Assembly: GCF_902150065.1 (NCBI RefSeq)
Contig: NC_044001.1
Coordinates: 19,783,439 to 19,847,438, forward strand
Direction of reading: 5' to 3'
Source of the DNA: Myripristis murdjan
Lineage: Eukaryota > Chordata > Actinopteri > Holocentriformes > Holocentridae
DNA length: 64,000 bases
Numbering within the stretch: the stretch's first letter is position 1; the number at the start of each line of letters is the position of its first letter. Of the stretch, positions 45,717-59,610 are shown one piece after another. A program made the position numbers and the translations under genes. A model generated the notes under the pieces. The model was not told the DNA's origin, made no database searches, and saw only the letters and a program-made list of their open reading frames with translations.

Positions 45717-48700
45717 TTCTCACAGGTTAGTGCATGCATACTGTGAACACTGCGGCATGAACCTTCCCCCAGAATGAGGACAAGTCATGCTTAAGTACAC
45801 GGGCACTGGTTTCCTGGTGATACACCTGTGCTTTTACTGTGAAATACTCAGTGCTGGATTTTTCAGTGATTATGATTATGACTGCTTTTATTTAAATAAC
45901 AGGTTTAAGAACTTTTTCAACTACTGCGCTGAAGTTCCTGGCTTCTCAAGCTGGTCACTGCAGAAATTGCTACAGTGTACTAGTACATGTACAGCTTGAG
46001 AAGCCTGTGCACAATACGAAACAGGTGATCTATCTCCAGCTGTTGCTCGGGGTCTCAACTCAGTTCACCTCCTGCACTAATTGCCACCATGCATGCTCTC
46101 CATACCAATGAGACCATGACGTACCTCCACCTCTGTCTCCTCCAACGGTAATCACATCCTAATCAGGTTGTTTGGATTCTGATTATCTTTTATTAACGAA
46201 GAAAACATACGAAAGCTTCATACAGAGGGACAAGATAAATTTCCCACACTGTTGAATTGCACAGCGTGTTAATGGAATCGCAAAGACATCTCTGACTGCA
46301 GATTTACATTCATAAACCAGTTACTTCATGAAAGGTAACTAATCAGCAGGTAGTTAACAGTAGTATCACTTTAGAAATAAATAAATATGAGGCCACCTCC
46401 AGGATAAAATTGATTAAAAAAAAAAAAAAAAAAAGGGAGTGGATCATTGCACGCTGCTTGATAAAACTTATGCTCACCATAAGACTTCTTATCAGGTATT
46501 CCAGTGGAGTGCTCGGAGCCCTTGGCGGCTATTCCAGAGCACGGTTCATCCAGAAATAGATTTGAGCAGCCTGGACTGCATCCTCGCAGGCAGTCCGCAG
46601 GCTTTGCTTGTGTTATTGTGTTTGCGCCAACCCTTTTGGCAACTGCTGATAATCTGTGCGTGTGCTGACATTTTCTGCTGGGGCTTTTAGTGCCTAAAAA
46701 AACAGTTTTGGATTAATAGACTCTGTCCTCTGTTCTTCCTGTCCTGTTCAGAAATACTTCCCAAGGTGAGGTTGTCTGAATACTGTACGTGTCTTTCTAT
46801 TTAATCCTTATTTTTAGTGCAGGGAAAACAGAATATTAACATTTTATGATAACTAGACAACAGCATTTTTTTTTTTTAATATTGAATGCGAACTGGTTCT
46901 TATTGTAATTATGGAATGACTGTTAAAACATACTGTATCCTATTACTCAGGAGTGAATATGGAAAGAGATGAGTGCCAATATCGAATCACAATTTCTAGT
47001 ATTGTAATTAACACTAATCTCACTCCTAAAGGTATATTATCGCACAGAAGACCCCAGAAACCATGATTGTTTTGCATTTATGCACAGCATAAAACCACTC
47101 TGCCTCCCATTCACTGAGTGTGAAAAATAGAACTGAATAGAAGTTAATGAAATATAGATGAAATATTCAGAAACTGAATCAGTTGGTGCCATGAGGCTCA
47201 CTAATTGGGCAGATGTATGCAAAAAAGCAGAGATGTCATGGTAAATACCTGATCTCCCATTCACTGCTGGGCCTGGCCCAGGCAGGAGCCACTTCGAATG
47301 CCTGATTAGAAATTAAGACCCATGTAAAGTTAAGGTGTGATCTGCAGCCCTAAATGACTTGATTAGTCACTAGAGAGAATGCACTTTCAGTGGCAGAAAA
47401 TCAACAGATCTCTCAAGGTACTTTAAGGAAAACTTTATGGAAACAAATCAGCCTCCTAAATTCCCCTGGTAACTCCACTTAGATACCATCACCTGGGGAT
47501 TAAATTAGTTTAAGAGTAGAGACCAGGAGCAGGAATTCATCTGAGAATAAATTCAACAAGGCCTTTTTATTGTAACTGTGAATACTCTGTAACCAATGAG
47601 TCAACATGCCCAGATCCAACTACTTCACCTTCTCCCTGCTGACTGGAGAACACCTGAGAACACCTTGGATGGTTAGTCACCCGGCACAAACTGTGGAAAA
47701 CAGGATGTGACACTTAATTTCCACTCCCAGGGCAAATCATGCTCTAGAATAATATTAGCAGGAGCCATTTGAACTAATCAAGCTGTTATCTATAAACTGA
47801 TGAGATGTCACCTTCTTAACGCATGTCAACATTATGATGGATTCCTGCTCAAACTGTGTCCAAACCTCGACAAAATACATATATTTTGTTGTAATTTGGA
47901 CATATAAAATACATAACTGTTGCTTTGCTTTGTTTGGTTTTGTTTTGTTTTGTATTTTCATTTTTACGTAAAATCTCAGTTCAGGTCCCTCTGTTATTTG
48001 AGCAGTGGGGGACAGTTGCCTCCAGATTGATTCATCCGTATTGAGCGAGAATCATCAAGTGTTTTTCCCCTCCCTGTGTCCCTCTGATTTCTCTAATGCC
48101 CTTTGATTTGCTACAAGGACGCGGCAGCCTCAGGTCCAACGGAGATTTCACACGCCTGCCATTCCAGGAAGGAGGCAGCAGCTGGCCTGCTGTCACCGAG
48201 TAACCACAGTGTGTTTGTTTCATCATTAAGGTTGAGGCGAGGTCAGAGCGGTTGTCCCACAACAGAAAGAAAATGTCACGTTGAACAGCAGACTCTGTTT
48301 AACTGAACTTTGCAACCTTGATAAAAGTTGCTTTGCTGTAGTATTCGGTATTTATTTTGGAAGGATGAAAGCTTGCCAACGAGCGATGTTGTTTTGTGTT
48401 CCATTTCTGTGACAGGGCTCAGGCCAGACAGAGCTGGATGAGAGAGGACTATTACAGAGAGTTACAGGGTTTCAGCTGAAGACCCTGACAGCATGCTGGG
48501 AGCTGTCAGTCTCAGGGGCCCCTAATATGTTATTGGCCATGAGGCGGACCCCTCAGTGCTTTTGCTTCCTCTGTTCTCATCAATTATCGCCCTGGTTCAT
48601 GCCTGCCGTATCCAGATGGTAAACACCAGGCTGTGCCATCAGCCTTCAGATTTAGGAAGCTCTAATATCAGCTCTCTGACTGACGCATTTTGGACAAGGG

Positions 48701-51700
48701 AGAATTAGATACCCCAAGGCCCTTTTAGCTCAGTCATGACTTCTGATCCTGGTGTTCCTCTGCCATCGTGACAGGTGGATGACAGCAGTCCAAGAGGGAA
48801 AAGAGCACTGCAAATAGAGGGGAAGGACAAACATGCAGAACATGACAGAACATGTCATGGTTTGGCTTAGACCACCCACTGAGTGATTTATACCAGCTTG
48901 TCATCAGGGTATCAAATAATGTGAACCTATGAGAAACCTCAAAGAAAAGCAGCCCGGCCGGACCGTGTGTCAGCGATAAATCAGCCGTGCCTTTTGAAAG
49001 GACAAAATCTCAACTCCTGATGATTCCCCGCTGATCATCTAGGAATAAACAAGGTAGCACATATGAAATGTCCCAGGAAATGGAAAGTGTCAGCGGATGT
49101 CTGTTGAAGAAGACAACTTGAATCTGTTACAGCAACATCTTTAACCACACAGAGCATCGGCTCTGTTTCCCATGAGCCACCTGTACCCCCTCCTTAATCT
49201 ATCAGCTCTGATGGAAATCCCTTCCCCGCAATGGTGCGGAAGAGATAGAGGGCCAGAGAGCTCCCTCTCCATCTCCCATCTGACAGGCCATATTTGTGGC
49301 CTTGCAGGCCCACTCGCCTCTGACAGCTCAATAAATTGGACAAATGGATAACAAATGTATTTGTGTGATGGCCACATTGTCTGGAGACGGGTAACACTCA
49401 GCGGCACCTGGATTAATGTTTTGCCATACTGTCTATCCGCGACGGAAACTGTAGCAAATGGAAGGTTTGGGCAGGGTCAGCGAGGAAAGCATCCAGAGGC
49501 TTTAAACCAGCGACACATGCCAGCTTTGATCTGTCATGATGTCTTGACCAAACACACAGTTGCATCTCTTTTCTTCCCCTCACTGCTTGTATCTAAGTTT
49601 CATGTGCTAGATATTTAACAGTGTTCAGCTGTGGTCAGATTACAGTGAGCATGACAGTACATACCACACAATATCAAGTTTTACACAGACTGACAAGCCT
49701 TTGAAAATCTGTAAAAAGTGTTACTTCCCCCTCTTGGATCCCAGGATAGTTTTTTTAATATGCATTTGTGTTGGTTACTTTTGCATTTTATTTTCCTTTT
49801 TCTACTACTACTACTACTACTACTACTATTTTGAAAAAAGAGAAAGAAAAAAATTCTACAGAGACGCTGCGCAGTAGGTTATGATGAAGAAAATTATGGC
49901 ATTAATTGGCATCTTCATCACTGAGGACGTCAGGAAACTAGAGGTATGTCTATGTGAGGTTTTCTACCAGCGATAATATTCAAGATTTTAACAGTCTGCA
50001 CATGTGGAACAATCAACTCAGGTTACGATGAAAACATAACAGCCTGACCACAGCGCACAATGCTTCATTTTGTTATTCATTTATTTATTTATTTCTGTGA
50101 TCGGTTATTTTGACATGTGATGTCAGAAAAAGAAAAGAAGGCGGTGAACTCACAGCTGTGTGAACAGTGACTGTGTTTTTGCGGAGGAACTGACATTCCT
50201 CCTTTTCATGAGTAAGTGGTCTTCAGGCTCAAGGTTATCTTTTCTGCGACAGACATGTGCAGACTCTCATTCTGTGGCAGCCTCCACCTTCTAACTGCCT
50301 GTCCTGTGCCTTTTGTGCCTCCACACAGTGCGGTGAATGCAGCAGTGTGTAATGACAGCTTGAGTAAAAGCACGAGTTTCCCCCCCAAGGGAATTACTAC
50401 GTTGAAAAGGGGCATTTGGTGAATCAGCCACCTAAAGGTCATACTACGCAGTCACAGCCATGACCTGTCTCACACCCACCTCTCCTGACTGTCTCCGCCG
50501 CTTTTATCCAAGGGGGCAGAAATGGTTTAAATAAGACGGAAAGAAATGAGTAGATGACCGTGACATGTTCATCAAGGAACAATTTGCTGCTGTCAGTCGT
50601 TTCTGACAGCTTGAAGTTACCGCTGTGGTCATTTGCTTTCAAAGTCAATGCATTCGAGGAGAAGTTCAAACGGAGACTGAAAAAGTCGCCAGGTGGACTT
50701 GGGAATGAACAGGCTGCTCGACTAATGACACTGGCATTCCTTTACATTTTAAGCCGTGACAGTGCTTTTACTAAAGTTTCATTTCTCAATATTTGCGGGT
50801 CTATAAACTGCTTTTGAGACTAAATGCCCAGCCGTCAGACAGTTGAATACAGCTGACAGCCACACTGCTGATATGATAAATTGTACTTTCAGGTGAAAAA
50901 TTCCTTTTGACCGATGAAAGTTTCCAAATGTAAATCAAATCATTTCTTTGAGCGCTCGCTTCGATATGAGTTCAGCAAATCCATGGTGGTTTTACAGATT
51001 TTATTTCACCCTTTAAACACGCTGCTTGTTACTGCATTTCATGAACTCACCGTCACTACAATATCTAGCCGTCTCTGCTGGCCACAACACTGACACCTTG
51101 CTTTTCCCAGCAGGCATCCTTGCTCTATACGTTATAGCGCAGACAGCTGTCAGCGTCTTGATTTGACTGTCATTGCTTGCTGTCCCCTTGTAAACCTTTA
51201 TGGCTTTTATCCTCTTAGCTCACGGGAAGACAGATGAGCCGACCCCAGACAGGTTATGGAAGATATCACCGGGCACCTGGGTATCCACATGATGCAGCAA
51301 GACAGAGCGACAGCAGTAAAAATCACCCAACTGGGGTCTCATTGGGATTTATTTGAGCTCAGAAAGCTGCATGGTAATCATCAAACCATTAGAATTCAAG
51401 TAGCCACATAGAGCGATGTCTGGGGCTGGCTTGTGTGTGGGTTTATATGTGTGTGTGTGTGTGCATGTCTAAAAGCAGCCGGCATGCCCTCAACACATGG
51501 AGAAGGTACAGATTTGCATTTCTGAGAAGCCACAGACACCTCATACAGACCCTCGGTATTAATTAAATAGATAAGAGGACCTGACTACAGGGAGATGAGC
51601 CTCTCGGAATCCTCATTAAGCTGCTAATCATATGCAATGTTGATTATCAAGGAAGGCATGTAAGGTATCCTGAAAAAACAACAACTTCATGAAGCTGAAT

Positions 51701-52534
51701 TCAACAAACACACCAGCAACATCTTGGGTAACATTGCCCTTGAGTCCAAAGACTGATTCTGAACTGTTTCACCTCTAAAAATGATTAATTCTGCCGCTTT
51801 TTTTTGAAAGCAACCATGTGAATAATCCATTCAGACAAAGCTTCTAATGCATGGCGTCGTTAATATTAATGGCATATATACATGATGATGCACAGCGTAC
51901 ACACAGATTGTGACAGTACAGGCACAGCAGGTGGCGTGCATGTGGGTGGCGTGGTTGTTTGGTGTTCTTCCAGGGTGGCGAGCAACTCGAGTCGTCACAG
52001 AGTATAGATCAAACCCCCCGCCTCTGTGTTGTCTATGGGTCAGATGGGCTCGATCTCACAGGAAAACATAATAGTGAATGAATAGTGAATCCTCACATGA
52101 TCCCATCCTTTGCAATAATCTTAGTTTTCATGTTACCAAAAACATTGTTTCTGTGCTGCACCAACTGAATTACAATGAGTTCTTTTTAGCCTCGAACATT
52201 TTGCATCCCAAACTTGTCCAGAAAAAAGTTCTTCCTCAAGCCTTCTGTCATTTTTTCCTCTTAGGCTTCGTCAAGCTGTTGGACATTGCCTTCCAGTGCG
52301 AGGCTTCCTGAAGCTTTTCAACGCTGTAACGTGTATGCTGTCATTTTAATCATTAAACCCAATCCAGATTTGCTTGTGCTGGAATAATACATCCCATGTA
52401 AAGTACGTGACATGGTGACAAGCAAAACTAGTCAACAACATTTGCAGCTTCTTGTTTTAGCGGGTCAAAGAAGCATTTCATAATAGCAAAATACATCCCA
52501 CATTTACATCATTCCAAACTTTTGTCACTTTTAT

Positions 52535-53060
52535 ATATTGTTTGTGTAACATTTTCCCTCTATCCTTTACATTTATATAGTTAACTGTTAAAAACTTCAT
52601 AATAAATGATTTATTAACCTTAATAAGCATGCTGCAAAAAAAAAAGTTCATTTAAGTACTGATAAGTTCATAGTTAACTGCTAATAAATGAATAATAATG
52701 TTTGGTTTTTTTTAAGCTTAATAAGGAAACAAAAAAGCTTAGCAAAGATTTGACATTGATGTTAGTTAAGTTAGTTAAACTCCACAAATTTGTTTGTAAT
52801 GCTATTATAAATCATTTTAAGAAACTTATAAGGGTTTTATTAACATCCATAAGCAGTCTATAAACTGTAAGTGCACATAAATGTTTTGTAGTCTAACAGT
52901 AAACATGTTTATGATGCTATTATCGATACACTTATCTAGTCTTATTACCAATTCTTAATGTAAATAGGCATCATGTAAAGGACTTCTAAGGGCCTTATTA
53001 CCTAATTACTTGATTAACACTTATTACAAGGGCCTTAATATGAAATGTTGCCCTTTACTG
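52535..53060. repeat. Degenerate inverted-repeat element, GTAACA...TGTTGCCC type
   Basis: A/T-rich segment beginning near TTTGTGTAACATTTTCCCTC and ending near GGGCCTTAATATGAAATGTT. Internal text includes CTTATAAGGGTTTTATTAAC and CCATAAGCAGTCTATAAACT. It resembles long-TIR fish elements whose ends read GGTAACACTT. It is badly decayed. Confidence 0.45.
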
Positions 53061-53864
53061 TATACAGCATTTTCAAACTAAAGCTTAACTTAACTTTTGA
53101 ATGAATGTATATGTTTTTTATATAATCTTTTTAGTCTTGAAATCATCACTGAATGTTCAAGTTTGAACATCCGCTCCAGGGGTGAGTCTCTAATTTCCTG
53201 TGTGGTTCTTAGCACTTCCCTCTGCTCTGTGGCCCGTGTCAGCGGGACGTCCAGTGTCACCGGGCCATCCCCAGCTGGTCTGAGACAGAGCCGTCGGAGC
53301 TGTCTCCTTATGTAAGATTATCATTGCGGTGATTCAGGGCTGACTGGTTTCACACCCGAAAGCTCGCAGATCATCTGTGTTGTGTGTGAGGTGGCAGGGA
53401 TCTCAGGCACAAGCTGTGTATCCCATACGTGGCTGTTCACATTCTCTACTTCTAAATGTCAGTCATTAAATTTGATTCAGAAGAAGGGCGCAATATTAAA
53501 TGCAAAATAAGAAAAACGGACAGACTGGCCTGGATGGTGAATCAGAGGGAAGCTGTGTTCATTAAGATATGCATGCAAACTGTGTGTAAACACACTTAAG
53601 ATTCTGTGGGCTTGAAAAAAAAAAAAAAAAAGCCTCTCATTGATGTGACATATTGCCTCATGTCCGTCATCAGCTTCTTAGCTGCCAAATAGCTGATATA
53701 ACACATTTTGCTTTGTCCACACAACATTTTAATGCCTCTGCTTTTAGAGGAGCTCCGGATTCATTGAAGGCCTTGAAATTGTTGGATAGGAGACAAAGCA
53801 GTTATGTGGAATTATGAATCAGTCATGCCATTTTGTGTCAAATTATACTCTCCAATACTGCAAA

Positions 53865-53865
<1 letters not shown>

Positions 53866-53900
<35 letters not shown>
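53866..53900. repeat. (GA)n microsatellite
   Basis: About 17 uninterrupted GA units. Confidence 0.95.
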
Positions 53901-53903
<3 letters not shown>

Positions 53904-55042
53904 ATCATTAATCTTTACATGTATCAAAACATAAGCAGCCAGAACCTGAGCGACTGCACCGGCTCATGACATCGTGCGCACAGATAACACGGCTGACTTT
54001 TTGTGTGATTTGCCTCTTGCTTTCACGTTGTTACCTCTAATTAAGATGCACTCATTTCATTCTGTAGTGGGCACGCTGATGAGTCACTGCGTGTTTTCTT
54101 GTCATTCTGCCTTGTTATAATCTCGGCACGTGGTGTACCAACAATAACTCGCTGATGTGCACACAACTGCACGTGTACAGAAGCATTCACACACACATTC
54201 ACAAACAATGCAAATGAATGTTTATTGAGAGATTTTCGCCACAAGTGCAAATCACACATAGCAGGTATTCTAAGTTGAAATCTTGACCACCAGTGAAATG
54301 CTCATGCTGTGTATGTTCATGACAACACACAACATTCGACTAAACCATAGTGGCTTCATTAACAAATTCTGCAAAGCCAATAAAGAGATGATGGCATCTT
54401 GGCCTACTTTTTCGTCCCAGTTACACAGTAAATACACCTTTTCCATCTGAAAAACTTTCACTACAATTCAATCTCTGACTAAACACTTTGCTTTGGCGTT
54501 ATGAAATGTGTGTATGGGAGTATCACACGAGTGGAATCGAGTTGTGCTGAAGTGTGACAGATTGAGTCATTGTCTTGATTCAGCCTGCAGACTCTGATAA
54601 CCCAGTCTTCCCCGTTGCATTCTCTTGCTACATTTAATCTCAGTCTTGAACTTATTAACAGAAAAGAATAGAGGCTGTGAGGCCACCAAACAAAGGCTTT
54701 CAGTGAGAGGTCCTCATCTGCAAGACACTTCATGCAGCACAGCTCAACTCAGGGTAGTTTTGCTACCAGCAAAGAGCAACAGAGATAGAGAGCGGGAAAA
54801 TGAGTGACATATTGTGCAAATAATTTAACGTTTGGCCATCTATGAAAACACCATTATGCCTTAAAACTTATAAAAAAATACTCCTAATATGAACAGCACC
54901 TCTAAAGTGAAATTTCACACAGTGTTTCCCTAATGGTCTAATATTCTACAGCTCAGTAGTCAACCTGTATACGAGTGGTTGAAAAAAGAAAGGCAGAATG
55001 TGGAAAAAAAGAAAGAAAGAAAGAAAGTAGACTAGGAGCAAA

Positions 55043-55048
55043 TTTATT
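55043..55048 (-). terminator. Candidate poly(A) signal of plcb2
   Basis: TTTATT on plus (AATAAA on minus), about 385 bases downstream of the plcb2 stop codon; it is the nearest clear signal. Confidence 0.4.
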
Positions 55049-55430
55049 TTCTCAAGGTCCTATATTTCCTCATATTTTTTTCAAAACTGAAAAACACCAA
55101 ATGCTATGTTCCCTTAATAAAACCAGAAGAATAATGTTTATACCTCTGGTGTATTCATGAAAATGCATAATCTGATAGTACAGCACATGTAAATGATATC
55201 TGAAATGGTGTTTATGGTCAAGCTGCAATACATACATTGTTGATATACACCATTACAAATATCATTTACTGAAGTACTGAAGTCAGATTATGGATTTTTG
55301 TTACTATAACAAAGGACATGTACATTATTTCTTAGAGCAGAGAAAGCATGGAGCTGTTTTAGAGTCAAAGTAAAAGGCACATATGTACATACACACACAA
55401 ATTCATGTGCGCTGCAGAGGGTTTGGACTT

Positions 55431-56916
55431 CTAACCCAGGAAAACGTCTCCGTAGAAGCCCACGCCGTCCACCCTCTTGTCCTTGCCCTGGTCAACCAGC
55501 TCAGGAAAGTGGGCGCCGACACAGGCATTGACGGCCTCCTTCACCTCAGCCGGCAGAGATCGCATTTTCTCCTCGTGCCCCTTCAGGGCCTCCTGGTTGA
55601 GCTGCAGACACACAGGTCAAAGGTCAGTGAGAGGTCACAAGCAAAAGAAAGCTAAGACATTTTTTTTTTCTTCGCCAGGCAACAGTGGGAACAGTGCAAG
55701 TTAAAGTAGGGGATAATGGTAATCACAAGGAAAGAACGAGTCTGAACGCAGGTAAGAACTGGTAACGAGCTAATTTTAGGATGGAAGAGCAAATTTAGAA
55801 ACGTTTTCCCTGTAATGTGACTGTAAGTGCCTGGTGAGGAAAAAACAACACTCAAACTCAGTAGAGATAAACGGGGAGCAAAGATTATCTCCCTTGTTGA
55901 AAGTGGACATTCAGCATCACTTGTCCCCTTATGTCATCAACTAAACTGTCGTCAGCGGAAACCATTGTTGAGACACACACACACACACAAAATCTCAATC
56001 CATCTGCCGTTTACACGTCAATGTCTAAACTATTCTGTGAATGGCCAACACTTTACTCTCAGTATGAAGTCACTGCCAAGACTTTACCATGTCAAAAGTG
56101 CTCTGACATCATTTACAGCGGTGGGAGCTTGGACTGGACTCGGTGAATCACATTGTAGAGTTACGTATAATCAGTGACTTGACGGGGGGCCAGGCAGACA
56201 GTGTAGCTGATGGGCAGCTCTGTGTTGGCATGATGTGCGCTGTAGGTGTGTGTCCGAATGTGTGTGTTTGATACAAGGTTATTATAGTTCACTATAATAA
56301 AAATAGTTTACTATAATACAAATTAGATTTCAGAAAAATCCTAAAACTAACTGAAATGATATTGTGTACTTAGAGAAGTAACTATAATAAAACTGAAATA
56401 TACAGAAAATGTGTTTAGTTTTTGTTAATTTGGTCGAATCTGTCAACACAACCAGCTTGAGGAGGCTGAGATTGTATTGCATTGAGTTTGTGAGTTTGTC
56501 TGAACTTCTTAAATCTTGCCTCTGACATATACCCCCCATATTATAACAATAAAAATTACTAAAGCTAATAGTGAAACTAATAAAAACTAACATTTTTAAA
56601 CAATAAAAAAACTCTCTGGAAACTAACTGAAACTAGGCTCAATTGAAAGCAGAAACTGAAAACAAAATAAATATAAAAACTAATGAAAAACACAAAGGTA
56701 TAATAACTATAATGTGTAGGTGTGTGTACCTGGTTAGCCAAGACTTTGATCTCCTCCAGTGTGGCAGCCTGTTTCTTCATCAGAGCCTCTTGCTGAAGAT
56801 TGTAATCTGGGGACTAGAACAACAACAACACACAAAAACCCCCACAATTGATTAATGGTGTATCTATATCTATATACAGTGCTTTGAAGCAGATTGCTTG
56901 GTGACGTAGAGATAAT

Positions 56917-56973
<57 letters not shown>

Positions 56974-57067
56974 TCTGTGTATGTATGTATGTGTTGTCTG
57001 TGTGGATGTTATAAAGTGGGAGACAAAGAGTGTTTGCATGTCTGGGAGCAGTTCATCTGCTCATGTT

Positions 57068-57117
<50 letters not shown>

Positions 57118-59569
57118 TCTCTCTGTGAGTGAACTTGTCGAGAGGAGTGGGCCCACGGGATGCAACCTGAGAGAGAGGATCGATACTGTTGGGTCACAAC
57201 AGGTTGGACTTGTCCAATTCAATTACACAGCCCTTAATGCAGCCAGCCATTCAATACTAAGGCTGTGCTGATTAAACAAGTGATTGTGTTATAAATAGTT
57301 GCAGCACTTAATGGGCAAATGCTGATTAAGTGGATCAAAATGAGCTGCAATGCAACCTAATGTGTGGAGGGAGGTGGGAGGACTCGCTGTTATCCAGGCT
57401 GGGTTGATGTGAGTGGAGCGGCTGGGCCCATAACCCTGATACAACTGGCCTGAATGTTGATGAGCCGATGCCGCAACAGCAGCCAGCGCACTGAGTCACT
57501 GACCACACGTGGCCCGCTCGGCTCCCAAGAAATACTCTTTGAGAAATGGACAAGCCTGGACTATGGTCAGGGTCCACTGCCCTTTACTCAGTGTGTAACA
57601 GCGTGTGCATGTGTGTGTGTGTGTGTGTGCAGGAGTGTAATTGCAGACACAAGTGTACATGAACATGCATGTGGATGAAAAGGAAAGGATGGCCGTTCGA
57701 CGGGGGTCGGCATTTTCTCTCATTTTGTTTGCATCTTTAGAGATGTTCTTTCATCATGTTACCATAGTAACTCTGGCTAATACAGCATGCTAATTAGCCA
57801 TGTCGAAACTCCCCTATTTCCTTGGATTTCTGTTTTTACTGGACAGATAGAAATTTGGGGTTTCTGCTTCCACCTGACCTGAGGAACATATTTCCCCAGG
57901 GGACGTGTGGACGCAAACAAGTCATTGTCAAACGATTTGTCTTTCAGAGGCAGTATGCCGTCACGCTACTGAAGAGACTTGAAATCATTAAACCTGGGTT
58001 CTCAAATTGTCATGGAGAACTCAAGAGACCAATGAGAGGACAGCGTGTGTGGACGGCCTTTCTCTGGACCTTTTCGCTCAGTATGGAGGAGAAAGCCTGA
58101 GAGTGAGGATATATGTTGATGGGTCAGTGGATATTATGTGTACGCTGCAACATCAATAATTTTTTAATGCCTAAAAATGACTAAACATGTAGAAATATGC
58201 ACAGTTTCACCAGTACACAACAAGGCAAGGGTCTCACCTGGATCCACATGTACAATACATGTACACAGTTTCAACCCAAGGTTATTAAATACAAACTAAA
58301 CTAAAAACTAAAACTAGATGTGAAAAAACATTTTAGTTAACTGAAAAGTAAAAATTAGATTTTAGAAAAAACTAAAACGGTAACACTTTACAATAAGAGT
58401 ACAACAATTAAGGTTAGTTAATGCCGTAATAAACATTAAGTAACAGTTTACTAACCGTTAACTAATATGTCTAAGAATCCATGTACTAATGCTGTTCATG
58501 CTAAGGTATTAATTTATATGTTATTTAAGGGTTATTGTAGATATTATTAACATTAGTAAATGATAATCATTAACTAACAGTTAATTAACCATTACGGCAT
58601 TAACTAACGTTAACTAACGTTAATTGTTGTACTCTTATTGTAAAGTGTTACCACTAAAACTAACTGAAGTGATATTGTATACTTACAAATCTAACTAAAA
58701 TAAACAGAAATATACTGGAAATGTCTTTCATTTTTATCAGTTTGGTCAATTTTATCAGCACAACAACATGAAGAGGGGTTGGTGCTGATGTTTGTAGAGA
58801 CTGGGACGTCGACATGACTGGGAGTTGACTGCCCTCACAAAGTGTTAGATTGTAATACCTGTTCTGAACTTCTTAAAAATTTCATCTGAAAAATACCCCC
58901 CTTACTATAATAAAAAATAAGTAAAACTAATACTGAAATTATTAAAAAACTAAACTAAACATTTTTAAACAATAAGAAACAACTCTGTAAACTAGAAACT
59001 ATAGACTGCAATGACAACAAAATTTAAAAACTAAATAAAAATAAAAACTAATGAACAATACAAGACTAACAATACAAGAATAACTCTTGTTGAAACTATA
59101 TCAGACTTCATATAATATGAATTGTGGATTACTATTTGAACTGATCTCCAGAAATGCTGAGACAATGCTCTGCATCCAACACATTAGAGGAATCTGCCAG
59201 CTTGCTGTTCCATACTCACTGCAGCATCGGGCGGAGCGGCTTCGTCCAACATTTCACAGCTCGTTGCCTTTTTAAGCCTGAGAAAATTGTTATAATTTTC
59301 AATTAGCGCCCTCATACCAAATGCTGACAAACATTCGTCAAACTGAAATTGACTGAAAGCAGGCAAGGTCATGCCGTGAACTCACTTCGCCTTTTCAGAA
59401 GATGAGCGTTTTGTGAGCCCTTTCTTCTTGTTTTCTTTAGTTTCGCTGGCAACAAGATAAACACACATGTTTAAGGGTGCCTGCCTGATTGAAGCTCCTT
59501 CTATAAATACCATCTCCCTTAAACATGTGATGCGGTGCTGTGCATCCTGAGTGTCCTTCTCTGTACAGT

Positions 59570-59610
<41 letters not shown>

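Larger units (their letters stand above)
43530..55040. other. ankrd63-plcb2 spacer, no gene recognised
   Basis: About 11.5 kb without a supported coding exon on either strand. Short open frames are scattered and show no family signature. It holds repeat-like segments at 45358-45716 and 52535-53060, an ATTC repeat near 44421-44458, a (CTA)8 run at 49802-49828, poly(A) runs (46416-46434 and about 53608-53624) and a GA repeat at 53866-53900. Part of the right end is plcb2 3' UTR. Confidence 0.6.

Noticed and set aside
53097-53315. 72-codon open frame in the ankrd63-plcb2 spacer
   Set aside because: No signature of any family, no splice context, borders a degenerate repeat.
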